From: Ferruginibacter sp.
GTDB lineage: Bacteria; Bacteroidota; Bacteroidia; Chitinophagales; Chitinophagaceae
Assembly: GCA_025362235.1 (NCBI GenBank)
Contig: JANYGZ010000103.1
Location: 1-63,749, forward strand
Direction of reading: 5' to 3'
DNA: 63,749 bases
A program made the position numbers and the translations under genes. The notes beneath the pieces are model-generated. The model did not search any database, had not been told where the DNA came from, and was given only the letters and a program-made list of their open reading frames with translations. Of the stretch, positions 24,617-34,354 are shown piece by piece (position 1 is the first letter of the stretch; each line of letters begins with the position of its first letter).

Positions 24617-25258
24617 ATGAAAATATTTTTTCGATACATTTTACTAGGCGGTTTATTAATCCCGGTTGGTGCAAAAGCACAATTTGAAACACTTAAAGAT
24701 ACTGTGGTGCAATTGTATGGTGTGGTAATGACAGCAGACAGCCTGCAGGCATTACCTGCTGTAAGTGTTGTAGTAAAAGGGCAAAACAGGGGCACTATTA
24801 CCAATAACCAGGGGGTATTTAGTATAGTTGTTTTAAAGGGGGATGCCATTGAATTTACAAGTGTGGGTTTTAAACCCAAAACTGTGATTGTTCCTAAAGA
24901 TATAGCCGGCAACCAGTATAGTGTATTGCAATTAATGGTTACAGATACCGTATTCCTGGCGGCAACTATCATAAAATCGAGGCCAACCAGGGAACAGTTT
25001 GAAAGGGACTTTTTAAATACACAGGTACCCGATGATGACCTGGAAACAGCCCGGAAAAACACGGATGAAAACAGCCGCAGGTTATTAATGGAATCCTTGC
25101 CAAGGGATGGCAGGGAATCAGCCAATCTTTATTTAAAAAATTCAACTGCTAAATATTATTATGCAGGTGGTTTACCTCCCCAGAATATCTTTAACCCTTT
25201 TGCATGGGCAGAATTTATCAAGGCATGGAAAAGAGGGGATTACAAGAAGAAGAAATAA
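24617..25258 (+). CDS. Secreted carboxypeptidase-regulatory-like domain protein
   Basis: 213 residues with a signal peptide (about 1-22). Residues about 32-105 form a CarboxypepD_reg-like beta-sandwich: YGVVMTADSLQALPAVSVVVKGQNRGTITNNQGVFSI and EFTSVGFKPKTV, as in the N-terminal domains of Bacteroidota TonB-dependent receptors. Here it stands alone, with a charged, helix-rich tail ending FIKAWKRGDYKKKK. Probably a small periplasmic or surface accessory protein; no partner receptor is near. Confidence 0.8.
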   Translation: MKIFFRYILLGGLLIPVGAKAQFETLKDTVVQLYGVVMTADSLQALPAVSVVVKGQNRGTITNNQGVFSIVVLKGDAIEFTSVGFKPKTVIVPKDIAGNQYSVLQLMVTDTVFLAATIIKSRPTREQFERDFLNTQVPDDDLETARKNTDENSRRLLMESLPRDGRESANLYLKNSTAKYYYAGGLPPQNIFNPFAWAEFIKAWKRGDYKKKK

Positions 25259-25322
25259 CTATTTCCTTTTATAATCAGCAATTATTTACCGGCTACTCTT
25301 ATTTGCCAGGCATTTTATAATG

Positions 25323-25330
25323 TAGATTTG
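25323..25330 (+). promoter_or_regulatory. -7 box TAGATTTG upstream of aroK
   Basis: Exact TAnnTTTG match 15 nt before the ATG at 25346 and 39 nt before the preferred ATG at 25370. Confidence 0.45.
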
Positions 25331-25369
25331 CATATACTGTAACTTATGCAGTACATCAATATTATTGGC

Positions 25370-25885
25370 ATGATATTTTTTTTGATTGGTTTTATGGGAA
25401 GCGGTAAAACACATTGGGGCGAAATTTGGGCTGAAACATATGGCTTTAATTTTATAGACCTTGATGAAGATATTGAAAAAAAAGAGAGAAAAACTATTGC
25501 AGCTATTTTTGAAAATAACGGGGAAACTTATTTTAGACAAATAGAAGCCACCACGCTTAGAAGTTTTAATAAGGCCGAAAATACCATTATTGCATGTGGT
25601 GGTGGCACACCTTGTTTTTTGGATAATATGCATTGGATGAATGAGCATGGAATCACTGTTTATCTTTCATCTGACAGTTCCGAAATTTTAAAAAGAGTTT
25701 TATCTAAACAGGAAAAAAGACCACTACTTAGTAAAATGAATGAAGGAGAGTTGCTTTCCTTTATAGAACAAAAACTACAAGAGCGTGCGCCATTTTATGC
25801 GGCTGCAAAATTTACTTTATCAACCTTAAATTTATCCGATAATTCATTTGGCGAAGTATTGGCATTTGCACAAACTGCTTCTTAA
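25370..25885 (+). CDS. aroK: Shikimate kinase
   Basis: Phosphorylates shikimate in aromatic amino acid synthesis. The P-loop GFMGSGKTHWG is followed by IDLDEDIE (shikimate- and Mg-binding Asp residues), FRQIE and the GGGTP motif, all in standard order. An ATG at 25346 would add eight residues (MQYINIIG); the ATG at 25370 (MIFFLIGFMGSGK) matches the usual family start and is preferred. The downstream DUF423 gene begins 13 nt after its stop, so co-transcription is likely. Confidence 0.93.
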   Translation: MIFFLIGFMGSGKTHWGEIWAETYGFNFIDLDEDIEKKERKTIAAIFENNGETYFRQIEATTLRSFNKAENTIIACGGGTPCFLDNMHWMNEHGITVYLSSDSSEILKRVLSKQEKRPLLSKMNEGELLSFIEQKLQERAPFYAAAKFTLSTLNLSDNSFGEVLAFAQTAS

Positions 25886-25898
25886 ATATTATATCTCC

Positions 25899-26291
25899 AT
25901 GCAAAAAAACTTTTTAAAATTGGGCGCTTTACTGGGTGCCCTGTCTGTAATTTTAGGTGCTTTTGGCGCACATTCACTAAAGCCAATCATCAGCGAAAAA
26001 GGCCTGGCAACTTTTGAAACCGGCGTTCGGTACCAATTTTATCATGTAATTGCATTATTTATAACAGGGATATTATACAAAGAATTTACAAACAATTCTT
26101 TACTATGGGCAGGGCGGTTATTTTGGTTAGGAATACTGCTTTTTTGCGGGTCGATGTATTTTTTAACTTTCATTGAAATTGGCGAACTCAATAACTTAAA
26201 ATGGGTAGGGGCTATCACGCCATTAGGTGGGGCATGTTTTATTGTTGGTTGGATATTTTTGGCTATTGGTATTTCAAAGAAGAGGAGTTAA
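25899..26291 (+). CDS. DUF423 small membrane protein
   Basis: 130-residue integral membrane protein with four hydrophobic segments. The family hallmarks are ALSVILGAFGAHSLK near the start, FETGVRYQFYHVIAL, and the C-terminal ITPLGGACFIVGW. Function unknown across bacteria. An open frame runs upstream to an ATG at 25848 inside aroK, but homologues start near the ATG at 25899 (MQKNFLKLGALLGA). The 3' end overlaps the convergent histidine kinase gene by 18 nt. Confidence 0.88.
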   Translation: MQKNFLKLGALLGALSVILGAFGAHSLKPIISEKGLATFETGVRYQFYHVIALFITGILYKEFTNNSLLWAGRLFWLGILLFCGSMYFLTFIEIGELNNLKWVGAITPLGGACFIVGWIFLAIGISKKRS

Positions 26292-28175
26292 ATCTTCAAT
26301 GCTTCTATGTAAAATTATGAGTGTGCCATTTTTATTTTCTATTGAAAATTCAATGGTAGATTTTGTCATTCTTTCTTTCATGTTTTTTAAACCGCTGCCG
26401 AACATACGTAAATTATTAAAATCAATCCCGATTCCGTTATCCTGAATAAAAAGGGAAATTCCTGTTTTATCTTTCTTTAATGCGAGCGAAACTTCAGTTG
26501 CTTTTGCATGTTTCAAAATATTGTTTAATGCTTCCTTCACCACTAAAAAAACGTTTCGCCTTATTTCTCCATTAACAGGAAACTCCGGCAAATCTGTATC
26601 AATATGCACAATGCAGTTTACCCCGGTATTTTCAAAGTATTCAAGAGCATAACTGCGTATATAAGCTACCATATTTCCAAACGAATCATTGCTGCTATTC
26701 ATTGTCCAGATAATAGTATTCATATTATTTAGCAATTCATTGGCAGAGTACGAAATTTTTTCAATTTCCGGTATGGTATCTTTTCCTAACCTTCTCTTGG
26801 CAAGTTCGCTAAACAACCTTATAGCGGTAACACCTGCCCCAAGGTCATCATGCATATCAGCGCTTATACGGTTTCGTTCTTCCTGTTGTGCATTTAGCAC
26901 AGCTATCTTTGTTTCAAAAATTTGCTTTTCTGCTCCCAGGTTTAATGCTTCCTGTTCTTTAATTTTTTCAATTAATTCGGTCCTGTTTTTATAAGTTAAC
27001 CCAAGTAGAAAAAATATTAATTCACACACAATGCCAAATTCATAATATAACAATGCGCTTGAAAAAAAACTTGACCTGGTAACAGGTAATATTATCAATA
27101 GAAAAGATATAATGGAAAAGAAAATTAAAATAGCATTACCAATTACCAGGTAATTAAAAAGTTTATTTTTTTGTTTAATACCAATTACTATATACCATAC
27201 CCCGATTGCTAAAGCAATAACTTTTGTACAATTTTCCACAAAACTTTGAAGCCAAAAATTATTTGTAAAAAAATAAACATAACTGTAACAAAGTAAAAGT
27301 ACCATCAGGCCTTTTTCGGTATAGCTAAAAAGTTTGTTTAATAAAGGGTAATATATTTTTGTATCTAAAAACCTGCGGGTAAATGCCATATAAAAAATGG
27401 TGCCAATCAATAACAAGGCAAAAGCAAGGTATCCCATAAAAAAACTGGCAAAAACACCACTTCGCCTTTCTATGTATGTATTAAAAAAAACAAGCCCGAA
27501 CATACAAATAGCATAACAACAATTATACAAAAATTCTTTTTTTCTACTAATGAAAAAATTAGCGGCATTATAAAAAATCATCATTAGCAATAAACCACTT
27601 AACAGGTAGCCGGCAACAAGTTCATCGTAGGTTAGTGTATAAAATAATTTCTGAAATTTCGACAGGTAATTTTTTTGAATGATATTGAGATTAAGGGAGT
27701 TAAATTTTCTTTTACTAAAATGTAATTCAGTAATAAAAGCTGTTTTTTCTCCAGGGCTTAGTTCTATCGGTTGAAAACCATCCTTTTTACTTTTATCCTT
27801 AATCATCTGCAGGCCACCAAATGGTAAAACTTTATAAAGTATAATGCTTCTAAAAGAATTTCCTGGGTAAAAGAAAACTGTATCAGCTGACGGGCTGTTA
27901 TTTTCCAGGGTAAACTTTATATAAAGGGTTTTGGTAACCCAATCCTGGGGTATAAAATGCTTTATTTTTAAAGAATTATATTTAACCCATTGATTCTGTA
28001 AAATATTATCAGGCCTGGTGGTATTATTGCTATCTATAAATAACAGAGATTTATCCGCAATGAGGTTTACTTCATCAAATAGTGAAACGTCGGTGCTTAG
28101 GCTGTCAGTATTTGTTTGCCCCTTGGCAAAACCGCTGCATAAAATAAAAAAGAAGATGTAGATTATTTTCTTCAA
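26274..28175 (-). CDS. 7TM-DISM sensor histidine kinase
   Basis: Envelope sensor kinase of 633 residues. After a signal peptide (about 1-19) comes a periplasmic DISMED2-like sensing domain (about 30-170), seven membrane helices (about 185-385), a coiled coil, a HisKA_3 phosphoacceptor domain with the His in ADMHDDLGAG (about residue 440) and a HATPase_c domain with the N-box NNILKHAKA and G-box DNGIGID. HisKA_3 kinases usually pair with LuxR/NarL-type regulators, but none is encoded in this window. The start codon is TTG (28175-28173), 16 nt after a TAGGTTTG box. Confidence 0.88.
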   Translation of the reverse strand: MKKIIYIFFFILCSGFAKGQTNTDSLSTDVSLFDEVNLIADKSLLFIDSNNTTRPDNILQNQWVKYNSLKIKHFIPQDWVTKTLYIKFTLENNSPSADTVFFYPGNSFRSIILYKVLPFGGLQMIKDKSKKDGFQPIELSPGEKTAFITELHFSKRKFNSLNLNIIQKNYLSKFQKLFYTLTYDELVAGYLLSGLLLMMIFYNAANFFISRKKEFLYNCCYAICMFGLVFFNTYIERRSGVFASFFMGYLAFALLLIGTIFYMAFTRRFLDTKIYYPLLNKLFSYTEKGLMVLLLCYSYVYFFTNNFWLQSFVENCTKVIALAIGVWYIVIGIKQKNKLFNYLVIGNAILIFFSIISFLLIILPVTRSSFFSSALLYYEFGIVCELIFFLLGLTYKNRTELIEKIKEQEALNLGAEKQIFETKIAVLNAQQEERNRISADMHDDLGAGVTAIRLFSELAKRRLGKDTIPEIEKISYSANELLNNMNTIIWTMNSSNDSFGNMVAYIRSYALEYFENTGVNCIVHIDTDLPEFPVNGEIRRNVFLVVKEALNNILKHAKATEVSLALKKDKTGISLFIQDNGIGIDFNNLRMFGSGLKNMKERMTKSTIEFSIENKNGTLIILHRSIEDLTPLL

Positions 28176-28191
28176 GTATTATTCGTTTTGT

Positions 28192-28199
28192 CAAACCTA
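28192..28199 (-). promoter_or_regulatory. -7 box TAGGTTTG of the histidine kinase gene
   Basis: Exact TAnnTTTG match on the minus strand, 16 nt before the TTG start codon at 28175, in the region shared with divergent ftsK. Confidence 0.5.
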
Positions 28200-28266
28200 C
28201 ATCATTTCATTCATAAATTTTATGGTAAATCAGCAAATACTGTAATGTTGCAGTAATGGATTTATA

Positions 28267-28274
28267 TATCTTTG
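28267..28274 (+). promoter_or_regulatory. -7 box TATCTTTG of ftsK, leaderless type
   Basis: Exact TAnnTTTG match, then TTACTA and the ATG at 28281. A TTG at 28248-28250 could be the -33 element, although the 16-nt spacing is short. Confidence 0.6.
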
Positions 28275-28280
28275 TTACTA

Positions 28281-30818
28281 ATGGCAAGTAAAGTAAAATC
28301 ATCAAAATCCAAAGGCTCCGGTAAAGAGGGATTTAAAAGCGAAACAACAGAAAAAGTTGAAGTAAAACATTTACTTAAAGACGAGCGTACGCATAAAATA
28401 ACAGGTACCATTTTTTTGCTGATAGCTTTTTTATTATTCATTTCGTTCACTTCGTATCTTTTTACCTGGCAGGAAGACCAGGATAAAGTTTTTCAGCATG
28501 GATATAAATTATTGTTAGGCACCGATGCTAAAGTAAATAACCTGTTAGGCACTTTTGGTGCATTCATTTCTCATTTTTTTATATACAAAGGTTTTGGTAT
28601 TGCTGCTTATTTCATCAGCAGTTTCTTTTTTGTGGTGGGTATAAATTTATTTTTTGCGAAAAAGATATTTTCTATAAGGCGCAATATTAAATATGTTATT
28701 ACAGGGCTTATTATTGTAAGCGTAAGCGCTGCTGTATTGATGAATGGAAAAATATTTCCATGGGGTGGTGCAGTGGGTACAATGGTAAAAGAATGGATGT
28801 ACAGAACTATTGGGCAAATAGGTACTCTGGCGGTAATTGCTGTAGCAATATTGGGCTATATCATCTGGCGTTTTAATCCCGTATTTGCTTTGCCTTCCAG
28901 GAAAATAAATAATTTAATGGAAGCAGATGGAATGTTAAATGAAGATGTGTTGCCTGCCGCAGATCTTCCCATACAGGAAGATATTGTTAAGACAGACAAT
29001 AAGCGAAATACTTTAAAAGGAGATGGAGGGATGTTGAATATCCCATTAGAGGTTAATCCTTCAGCAAACCATGATTTGCAAATTATCGAAAAAGAAATAC
29101 CTGTGGCATACGAAAAGTTGAAATTGAGCAGGGGGGAAGAAGCGATAGAAAAAAATATTTTTACCAAGGAAAACGATTTGACTTATAATCCAAATAATAA
29201 AGCTTTAAATAAAAATAATACTCCTGCTCTTGAACTGGAAATTAAAACGCCAGAGTTTAAAGCCGAACAGGAAGAGCCTGCCATAAAAACTCAGGAGTCT
29301 ACAACAATTGATACTCCATACGATCCAATCCTTGACCTGCGGGATTATAAATATCCAAAGCTGGATTTATTAGAAGCACATGGCAGTGAAAAAATTATAC
29401 AAGATCCTGCGGAATTGGAAACCAACAAAAACCAGATCATCAACACCCTGAAAAATTATGATATAAATATTCAAAAAATTTCTGCTACAGTTGGCCCAAC
29501 TGTTACTTTGTACGAAATAATTCCAGCAGCCGGGGTAAGGATTTCAAGGATAAAAAACCTGGAAGACGATATTGCTTTAAGCCTTGCTGCATTGGGTATA
29601 CGTATTATTGCACCTATACCCGGTAAGGGCACCATCGGTATCGAAGTGCCAAATGCCAAGAAGACCATTGTAAGCATGCGCACTTTACTCGATAGTGATA
29701 AGTTTAAACAAAACAATTTTTCTTTGCCCATCGCTATCGGAAAAAAAATAAATAACGAAAATTTTATTGTTGATCTTGCCAGTATGCCGCACTTATTGAT
29801 GGCTGGGGCAACGGGTCAGGGTAAATCGGTTGGATTAAATGCAATACTTGTTTCATTATTGTATAGTAAACATCCCTCTCAACTAAAATTTGTTTTGGTT
29901 GATCCAAAGAAAGTAGAATTAAGTATTTATAAAACAATTGAAAAACATTTTCTTGCAAAATTGCCTGGTGAAGAAGATGCCATTATAACTGATACAAAAA
30001 AAGTAGTTCATACCCTTAATGCACTGTGTATTGAAATGGATAACCGCTATGATTTGTTGAAAGAGGCCGGTTGCCGTAATATCAGGGAGTACAATGAAAA
30101 ATTTGTTGCCCGAAAATTGAACCCTGAAAAAGGGCACCAATTTTTACCATTTATAGTGTTGGTGGTGGATGAATTTGCTGATTTGATAATGACTGCAGGT
30201 AAGGAAGTAGAAATGCCTATTGCCCGTTTGGCCCAGTTGGCAAGGGCCGTTGGGGTACATTTAATTATTGCTACACAAAGGCCAAGCGTGAATATTATTA
30301 CGGGTACTATTAAGGCTAACTTTCCTGCAAGAATTGCGTTTAAGGTTAGTAGTAAAATTGATAGCCGCACCATTTTGGATGCGGGTGGTGCTGAACAATT
30401 GATTGGTAAAGGAGATATGCTGATAAGTTATAATGGCGAGCTGGTACGTTTGCAATGTGCTTTTGTTGATACACCGGAAGTAGATAAAATTGTGGATTTT
30501 ATTGGTGAACAACGTGGATATGCGCAAGCCTTTTTATTGCCGGAGTATGTTGATGAAAAGGAAATGGAAGGAAAAGATTTTGATCTTAATGATAAAGATT
30601 CTTTGTTTGAAGATGCAGCCCGTTTAATTGTAGCAAGTCAAAGCGGTAGTACATCGTTGCTGCAACGAAGAATGAAACTGGGTTATAACCGTGCCGGCAG
30701 ATTAATGGATCAATTGGAAGCTGCGGGTGTTGTTGGCCCTAACCAAGGTAGTAAAGTAAGGGATGTATTAATTAAAACTGAAGCAGATTTACAAATGTAT
30801 CTTAATAGCAGCGAGTAG
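28281..30818 (+). CDS. ftsK: DNA translocase FtsK
   Basis: Septum-anchored motor that pumps chromosomal DNA during division. The N-terminal domain has four hydrophobic helices (about 40-205), followed by a linker rich in Glu, Lys and Asn (about 215-375). The motor domain has Walker A GATGQGKSVG (about 507-516), Walker B FIVLVVDEFADL and the RLAQLARAVGVHLIIATQRP segment. The C-terminal gamma winged helix contains QSGSTSLLQRRMKLGYNRAGRLMDQLE. A TTG three codons upstream (28272) is part of the promoter box, so the ATG at 28281 (MASKVKSSK) is preferred. Confidence 0.94.
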   Translation: MASKVKSSKSKGSGKEGFKSETTEKVEVKHLLKDERTHKITGTIFLLIAFLLFISFTSYLFTWQEDQDKVFQHGYKLLLGTDAKVNNLLGTFGAFISHFFIYKGFGIAAYFISSFFFVVGINLFFAKKIFSIRRNIKYVITGLIIVSVSAAVLMNGKIFPWGGAVGTMVKEWMYRTIGQIGTLAVIAVAILGYIIWRFNPVFALPSRKINNLMEADGMLNEDVLPAADLPIQEDIVKTDNKRNTLKGDGGMLNIPLEVNPSANHDLQIIEKEIPVAYEKLKLSRGEEAIEKNIFTKENDLTYNPNNKALNKNNTPALELEIKTPEFKAEQEEPAIKTQESTTIDTPYDPILDLRDYKYPKLDLLEAHGSEKIIQDPAELETNKNQIINTLKNYDINIQKISATVGPTVTLYEIIPAAGVRISRIKNLEDDIALSLAALGIRIIAPIPGKGTIGIEVPNAKKTIVSMRTLLDSDKFKQNNFSLPIAIGKKINNENFIVDLASMPHLLMAGATGQGKSVGLNAILVSLLYSKHPSQLKFVLVDPKKVELSIYKTIEKHFLAKLPGEEDAIITDTKKVVHTLNALCIEMDNRYDLLKEAGCRNIREYNEKFVARKLNPEKGHQFLPFIVLVVDEFADLIMTAGKEVEMPIARLAQLARAVGVHLIIATQRPSVNIITGTIKANFPARIAFKVSSKIDSRTILDAGGAEQLIGKGDMLISYNGELVRLQCAFVDTPEVDKIVDFIGEQRGYAQAFLLPEYVDEKEMEGKDFDLNDKDSLFEDAARLIVASQSGSTSLLQRRMKLGYNRAGRLMDQLEAAGVVGPNQGSKVRDVLIKTEADLQMYLNSSE

Positions 30819-30821
30819 TTT

Positions 30822-32099
30822 TTATTCCGCCACTTTTTCCATCTGCATACTGCGTGAACCTTTAACTAACAGTAAGGCATTCTTTACAGGCTGTTGTTCA
30901 AGCCATGTCTTTGCTTCTGCAGAAGTATTAAAATATAGGTAGGGATGTGCAATTTTATTAAAATCCCCGCCAACAAGCACTACATTATTCCAGGTATATT
31001 TTGCAATTAAATCAATAAGCGCCTTGTGTTCAGTAAGGCTTTCATCACCCATTTCCATCATGGCGCCTAACAATAATATTTTATTTTGTCCTTCAATGCC
31101 GGCAAAATTTTCTATTGCAGCTTTCATGCTGCTTGGGTTAGCATTGTAGGCATCTAATATTATTTTGTAACCATTTTTTTCAACCATTTGAGAGCGGCTG
31201 TTGGAAGGCGTATAAAGTTCCAGGGCATTTTTTATTTGTTCATCCTCCACGTTAAAATATTTGCCAACTGCAACTGCTGCCAGTACATTAGGTAAATTAT
31301 ACGACCCTACTAAATGAGTGGCAATATTTTTTAAGTTAGTGCCGCCAATCATTGAAACTTCTAAAAATTCATTACTATTATTAGTAATTCCGGTAATTTC
31401 TGCATCCGTTGTACCATAGGTTTTAATATTGCTTATTCCATGGCTCATTTCCTTTAAATAGGAATAATCACTCATTATAAAAGCGGTGCCTTTGTGCATT
31501 CTTAAATAATCAAACAGTTCACCTTTTCCTTTTCTTACACCTTCAATACTGCCGAAACCTTCTAAATGGGCCTTGCCGCAATTTGTAATAAGGCCATGTG
31601 TGGGTAGGGTATAGGTGCAATAACTTTCAATCTCTTTTTGATGGTTAGCACCCATTTCTATCACAGCCATTTCTGCATCTTTTTGCACTGATAACAGCGT
31701 TAGTGGTATACCGATATGATTATTTAAATTTCCTTTGGTAGTGTAAGTTTTGTACCTGGTGGATAAAACCTGGTGTATTAATTCTTTTGTAGTTGTTTTG
31801 CCATTGCTGCCTGTAATGGCAATAAAAGGTATAGCAAATTGTTGGCGATGATATTTTGCCAGTTCTTGTAAGGTAGCTAAAACATCTTTTGATAAAATTA
31901 ATCTATAGTCGGTAAATTCCTGTACTTCATCAATTACAGCGAATGCAGCACCAGCATCAAGCGCCTGCTTTGCAAATTTATTTCCATTATAATTAGCACC
32001 TTTTAAAGCAAAAAAAAAGTCACCAACTTTTAATTTCCTTGTGTCGGTTTGTATCGAGGAGTGCTGAAGAAAAATAGCATATAAATCATTTATTTCCAT
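30822..32099 (-). CDS. murF: UDP-N-acetylmuramoyl-tripeptide--D-Ala-D-Ala ligase
   Basis: Adds D-Ala-D-Ala to the UDP-MurNAc tripeptide, the last cytoplasmic step of peptidoglycan precursor synthesis. The N-terminal domain contains DTRKLKVGDFFFALKG, the ATP-binding motif is FIAITGSNGKTTTKE (about residues 93-107), and the C-terminal ligase domain has LDAYNANPSSMKAAI. The length of 425 aa is typical. It has its own leaderless-type promoter and lies behind gldJ, with a terminator between them. No other mur gene is adjacent. Confidence 0.94.
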   Translation of the reverse strand: MEINDLYAIFLQHSSIQTDTRKLKVGDFFFALKGANYNGNKFAKQALDAGAAFAVIDEVQEFTDYRLILSKDVLATLQELAKYHRQQFAIPFIAITGSNGKTTTKELIHQVLSTRYKTYTTKGNLNNHIGIPLTLLSVQKDAEMAVIEMGANHQKEIESYCTYTLPTHGLITNCGKAHLEGFGSIEGVRKGKGELFDYLRMHKGTAFIMSDYSYLKEMSHGISNIKTYGTTDAEITGITNNSNEFLEVSMIGGTNLKNIATHLVGSYNLPNVLAAVAVGKYFNVEDEQIKNALELYTPSNSRSQMVEKNGYKIILDAYNANPSSMKAAIENFAGIEGQNKILLLGAMMEMGDESLTEHKALIDLIAKYTWNNVVLVGGDFNKIAHPYLYFNTSAEAKTWLEQQPVKNALLLVKGSRSMQMEKVAE

Positions 32100-32103
32100 T
32101 CAT

Positions 32104-32133
32104 CAAAAATAGGTTAGAACAAATTATTATCAA
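32104..32133 (-). promoter_or_regulatory. Promoter of murF, leaderless type
   Basis: On the minus strand TTG (32131-32133), 19 nt, then TATTTTTG (32104-32111), then ATGA and the murF ATG. This matches the Bacteroidota -33/-7 consensus with ideal spacing and predicts almost no 5' leader. Confidence 0.7.
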
Positions 32134-32170
32134 GCATTAGTGCAACAAATTAATCAACTTACCCTTAATT

Positions 32171-32203
32171 AAAAAACCCTTCCTTAAAGGGGAAGGGTTT
32201 TTT
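32171..32203. terminator. Terminator between gldJ and murF
   Basis: Arms AAAAAACCCTTCC (32171-32183) and GGAAGGGTTTTTT (32191-32203) form a perfect 13-bp stem with A and T tracts on either side, so it can work in both directions. It closes the gldJ transcript. Confidence 0.85.
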
Positions 32204-32218
32204 AATATTGTTATTTTT

Positions 32219-33784
32219 TTACTGTTTCTTAGAGGTATTTTGTTTACGTTTACCAAAAATATTTCCGTCTTTAAAGCCTGGTCCTTCAGGAGAACCCATA
32301 TAAGTTTGTGCACAACGGAAACCAATTGTACTTGATGATTGGCTTTCTTCTAAAAATCTGCGTGCGCCTGGCGACAACCAATAAGCCCTGTCATTCCAGC
32401 TACCACCTTTAAATACTCTTGATTTATCACTAATTAAAGTAGTAACACCATATTCGTAAAAAGAACCGCTGGTAGAATCTCCGTCCATATAACCCAGCAA
32501 ATTATTATGCTGATAGTTACGACGGTTTTTTACATCCTCATCACTAGCACCTACTTTTTTCAAATGACCTAATGAATCTCTTTCAAATTCACCAGCACCT
32601 GTTTTAAAATACTTTTCAAATTTATTACCTCTGAAATAGTTAAAATCTTCCCCATCAGCATGTGTAGAAGGTCTGTAAACGTCTTGTACCCATTCCGATA
32701 CGTTACCACTCATATTATATAAACCAAATGAGTTGGGATAAAAAGATTTGATATAACCCGGGATAGCAGCACGGTCATTTAAACCACCAGCCACACCCAT
32801 ATTATCACCACTTCCACGTTTAAAGTTAGCTAAAAACTTTCCCTGCCAGCTGCCTCTGCGGTTATCTCTTAAACCATTAGGGTTTTTGCTCCAGCTATAA
32901 ATTTGTTGATTAGATATTAACTCTTCACCACTTTTACCTTCTTTTTTGCTAGGGTTTGGATTTTGATCTATTAAACCATAGGCTGCATATTCCCATTCTG
33001 CTTCTGTTGGTAAACGGTAACCCATATTTAATATACCATCTTCCATTTTTACAATTGAACGGGGTTTGCCACTTACATCCATTAATTCAGATTTTTTTGG
33101 TTTTGTCCTGCCCTGTATCAAATCAGGATTCATTAAATATGTTTCCGTATTAAATGATCCCTCAGCACCACCTCCTCTCATTTCTTTTTTAGCATAATCC
33201 TTTTTTAGGTATTCGCTTTTTATCAGGGTTAATTCATTTACCCTATCTGATCTCCAGATACAAAAATCGTGTGCCTGCAACCAGGAAACACCCACAACCG
33301 GGTAGAAGTTATATGCCGGATACCTGAAATAGTATTCTACATAAGGCTCATTATAAGCCAGTTCTTCACGCCAGCAAAGTGTATCAGGCAAGGCATTCGC
33401 CATAATAGTTGTATCTCCGCTAAAGGTATTTTCCAACCAATATATATATTCACGGTAATGAACGTTTGCCACTTCAGTTTCGTCAATATAAAAAGAAGGA
33501 ACAGTTATACGACGGGGAACATTGTTCCAGTCGCCCATCACATCATCTTCTTTAGCACCCATAACAAAGGTACCACCCTGTACAAAAACCAACCCAGGGC
33601 CAGCTTTTGGGTACTTAAATTTAGTAACATGGTAACTGCCCATGTTTTTATCATCGTAGTTCCAGCCGGTTACTGAAGATGAGGCCTTCTTCTTACCTCC
33701 TGACAAACCATTTTTACAAGCGCTCAAAGAGAGGGCTGCAAATGCCAGGATAAATAAATTTTTACTTGAAAATGTTTTTTGCAT
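32219..33784 (-). CDS. gldJ: Gliding motility lipoprotein GldJ (SUMF1/FGE-fold)
   Basis: Outer-membrane lipoprotein needed for gliding and type IX secretion in flavobacteria. A lipoprotein signal ends at LSLSAC (Cys23). After a short linker with SVTGWNYDD, the formylglycine-generating-enzyme-like domain spans about residues 60-510, with GGTFVMGA, FYIDETEVANVHYREYI, YRLPTEAEWEYAAYG, NMSGNVSEWVQDVYRP and the C-terminal GFRCA. GldK has the same fold and is the main alternative. The TGWNY linker, the lack of gldLMN downstream and the divergent porV next door (porU-porV-gldJ are neighbours in Flavobacterium johnsoniae) favour GldJ. Confidence 0.8.
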   Translation of the reverse strand: MQKTFSSKNLFILAFAALSLSACKNGLSGGKKKASSSVTGWNYDDKNMGSYHVTKFKYPKAGPGLVFVQGGTFVMGAKEDDVMGDWNNVPRRITVPSFYIDETEVANVHYREYIYWLENTFSGDTTIMANALPDTLCWREELAYNEPYVEYYFRYPAYNFYPVVGVSWLQAHDFCIWRSDRVNELTLIKSEYLKKDYAKKEMRGGGAEGSFNTETYLMNPDLIQGRTKPKKSELMDVSGKPRSIVKMEDGILNMGYRLPTEAEWEYAAYGLIDQNPNPSKKEGKSGEELISNQQIYSWSKNPNGLRDNRRGSWQGKFLANFKRGSGDNMGVAGGLNDRAAIPGYIKSFYPNSFGLYNMSGNVSEWVQDVYRPSTHADGEDFNYFRGNKFEKYFKTGAGEFERDSLGHLKKVGASDEDVKNRRNYQHNNLLGYMDGDSTSGSFYEYGVTTLISDKSRVFKGGSWNDRAYWLSPGARRFLEESQSSSTIGFRCAQTYMGSPEGPGFKDGNIFGKRKQNTSKKQ

Positions 33785-34354
33785 GTGCGTTCGTTTTGCA
33801 AATTATTTAACGAAAGGTTTTCTTTATTATTGTATATGGGAAATTAATAGCAAATATAAATATTTTGACCAATAAAGCCTGAAACGATCTTTTACTTACT
33901 ATTATTTACCAAAATATTAGCAGTCAAAAATCTTATTCAACAAACGAATAGTGTGAAGCTTTGGTATAATATTTTATTTTTAAATTTTATTGATAAATTG
34001 AAGTAAGCAAATTGTTATAACAAAATTATTGCCAATAATAAAATTGCCAAGCATCTTTTATATTAAAAACAAATAACATTTTACTTTTACAATAGTTTTT
34101 GATGAGCCCGTTTTAAATACAATAATATATTGTTTTAAGTCGTTTTAAATTTGATACTTAATTAAACTGGGGTGAAATTTTTTATAAAATTGTTTTATTA
34201 GCTAACAGGTTATGCGGTTGATTGGAAAAAATCTTCTAATTTCACCAAAAACTGGTATTTTTTAGTTTTTAAACGGTTTATACTCTTTTAAACCCCCCAT
34301 AAAAATTCTACGCTTATTGATTGAATGTCTACCTAAACAAGACAAAAATTACGA
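33785..34354. other. Long A+T-rich divergent intergenic region between gldJ and porV
   Basis: 570 bp without a credible ORF, RNA gene or exact TAnnTTTG box near either start. Near matches exist (for example TATTTTGA at about 33863). The length is unusual for this window and suggests promoters and perhaps regulatory sites for both type IX secretion genes, but I see no repeat or palindrome that defines them. Confidence 0.5.

Noticed and set aside
32219..33784. Naming this gene gldK
   Set aside because: Both GldJ and GldK have the same fold, but gldL/M/N do not follow, the N-terminal linker has the TGWNY-type motif and porV is next door, so GldJ fits better. The distinction remains an inference.
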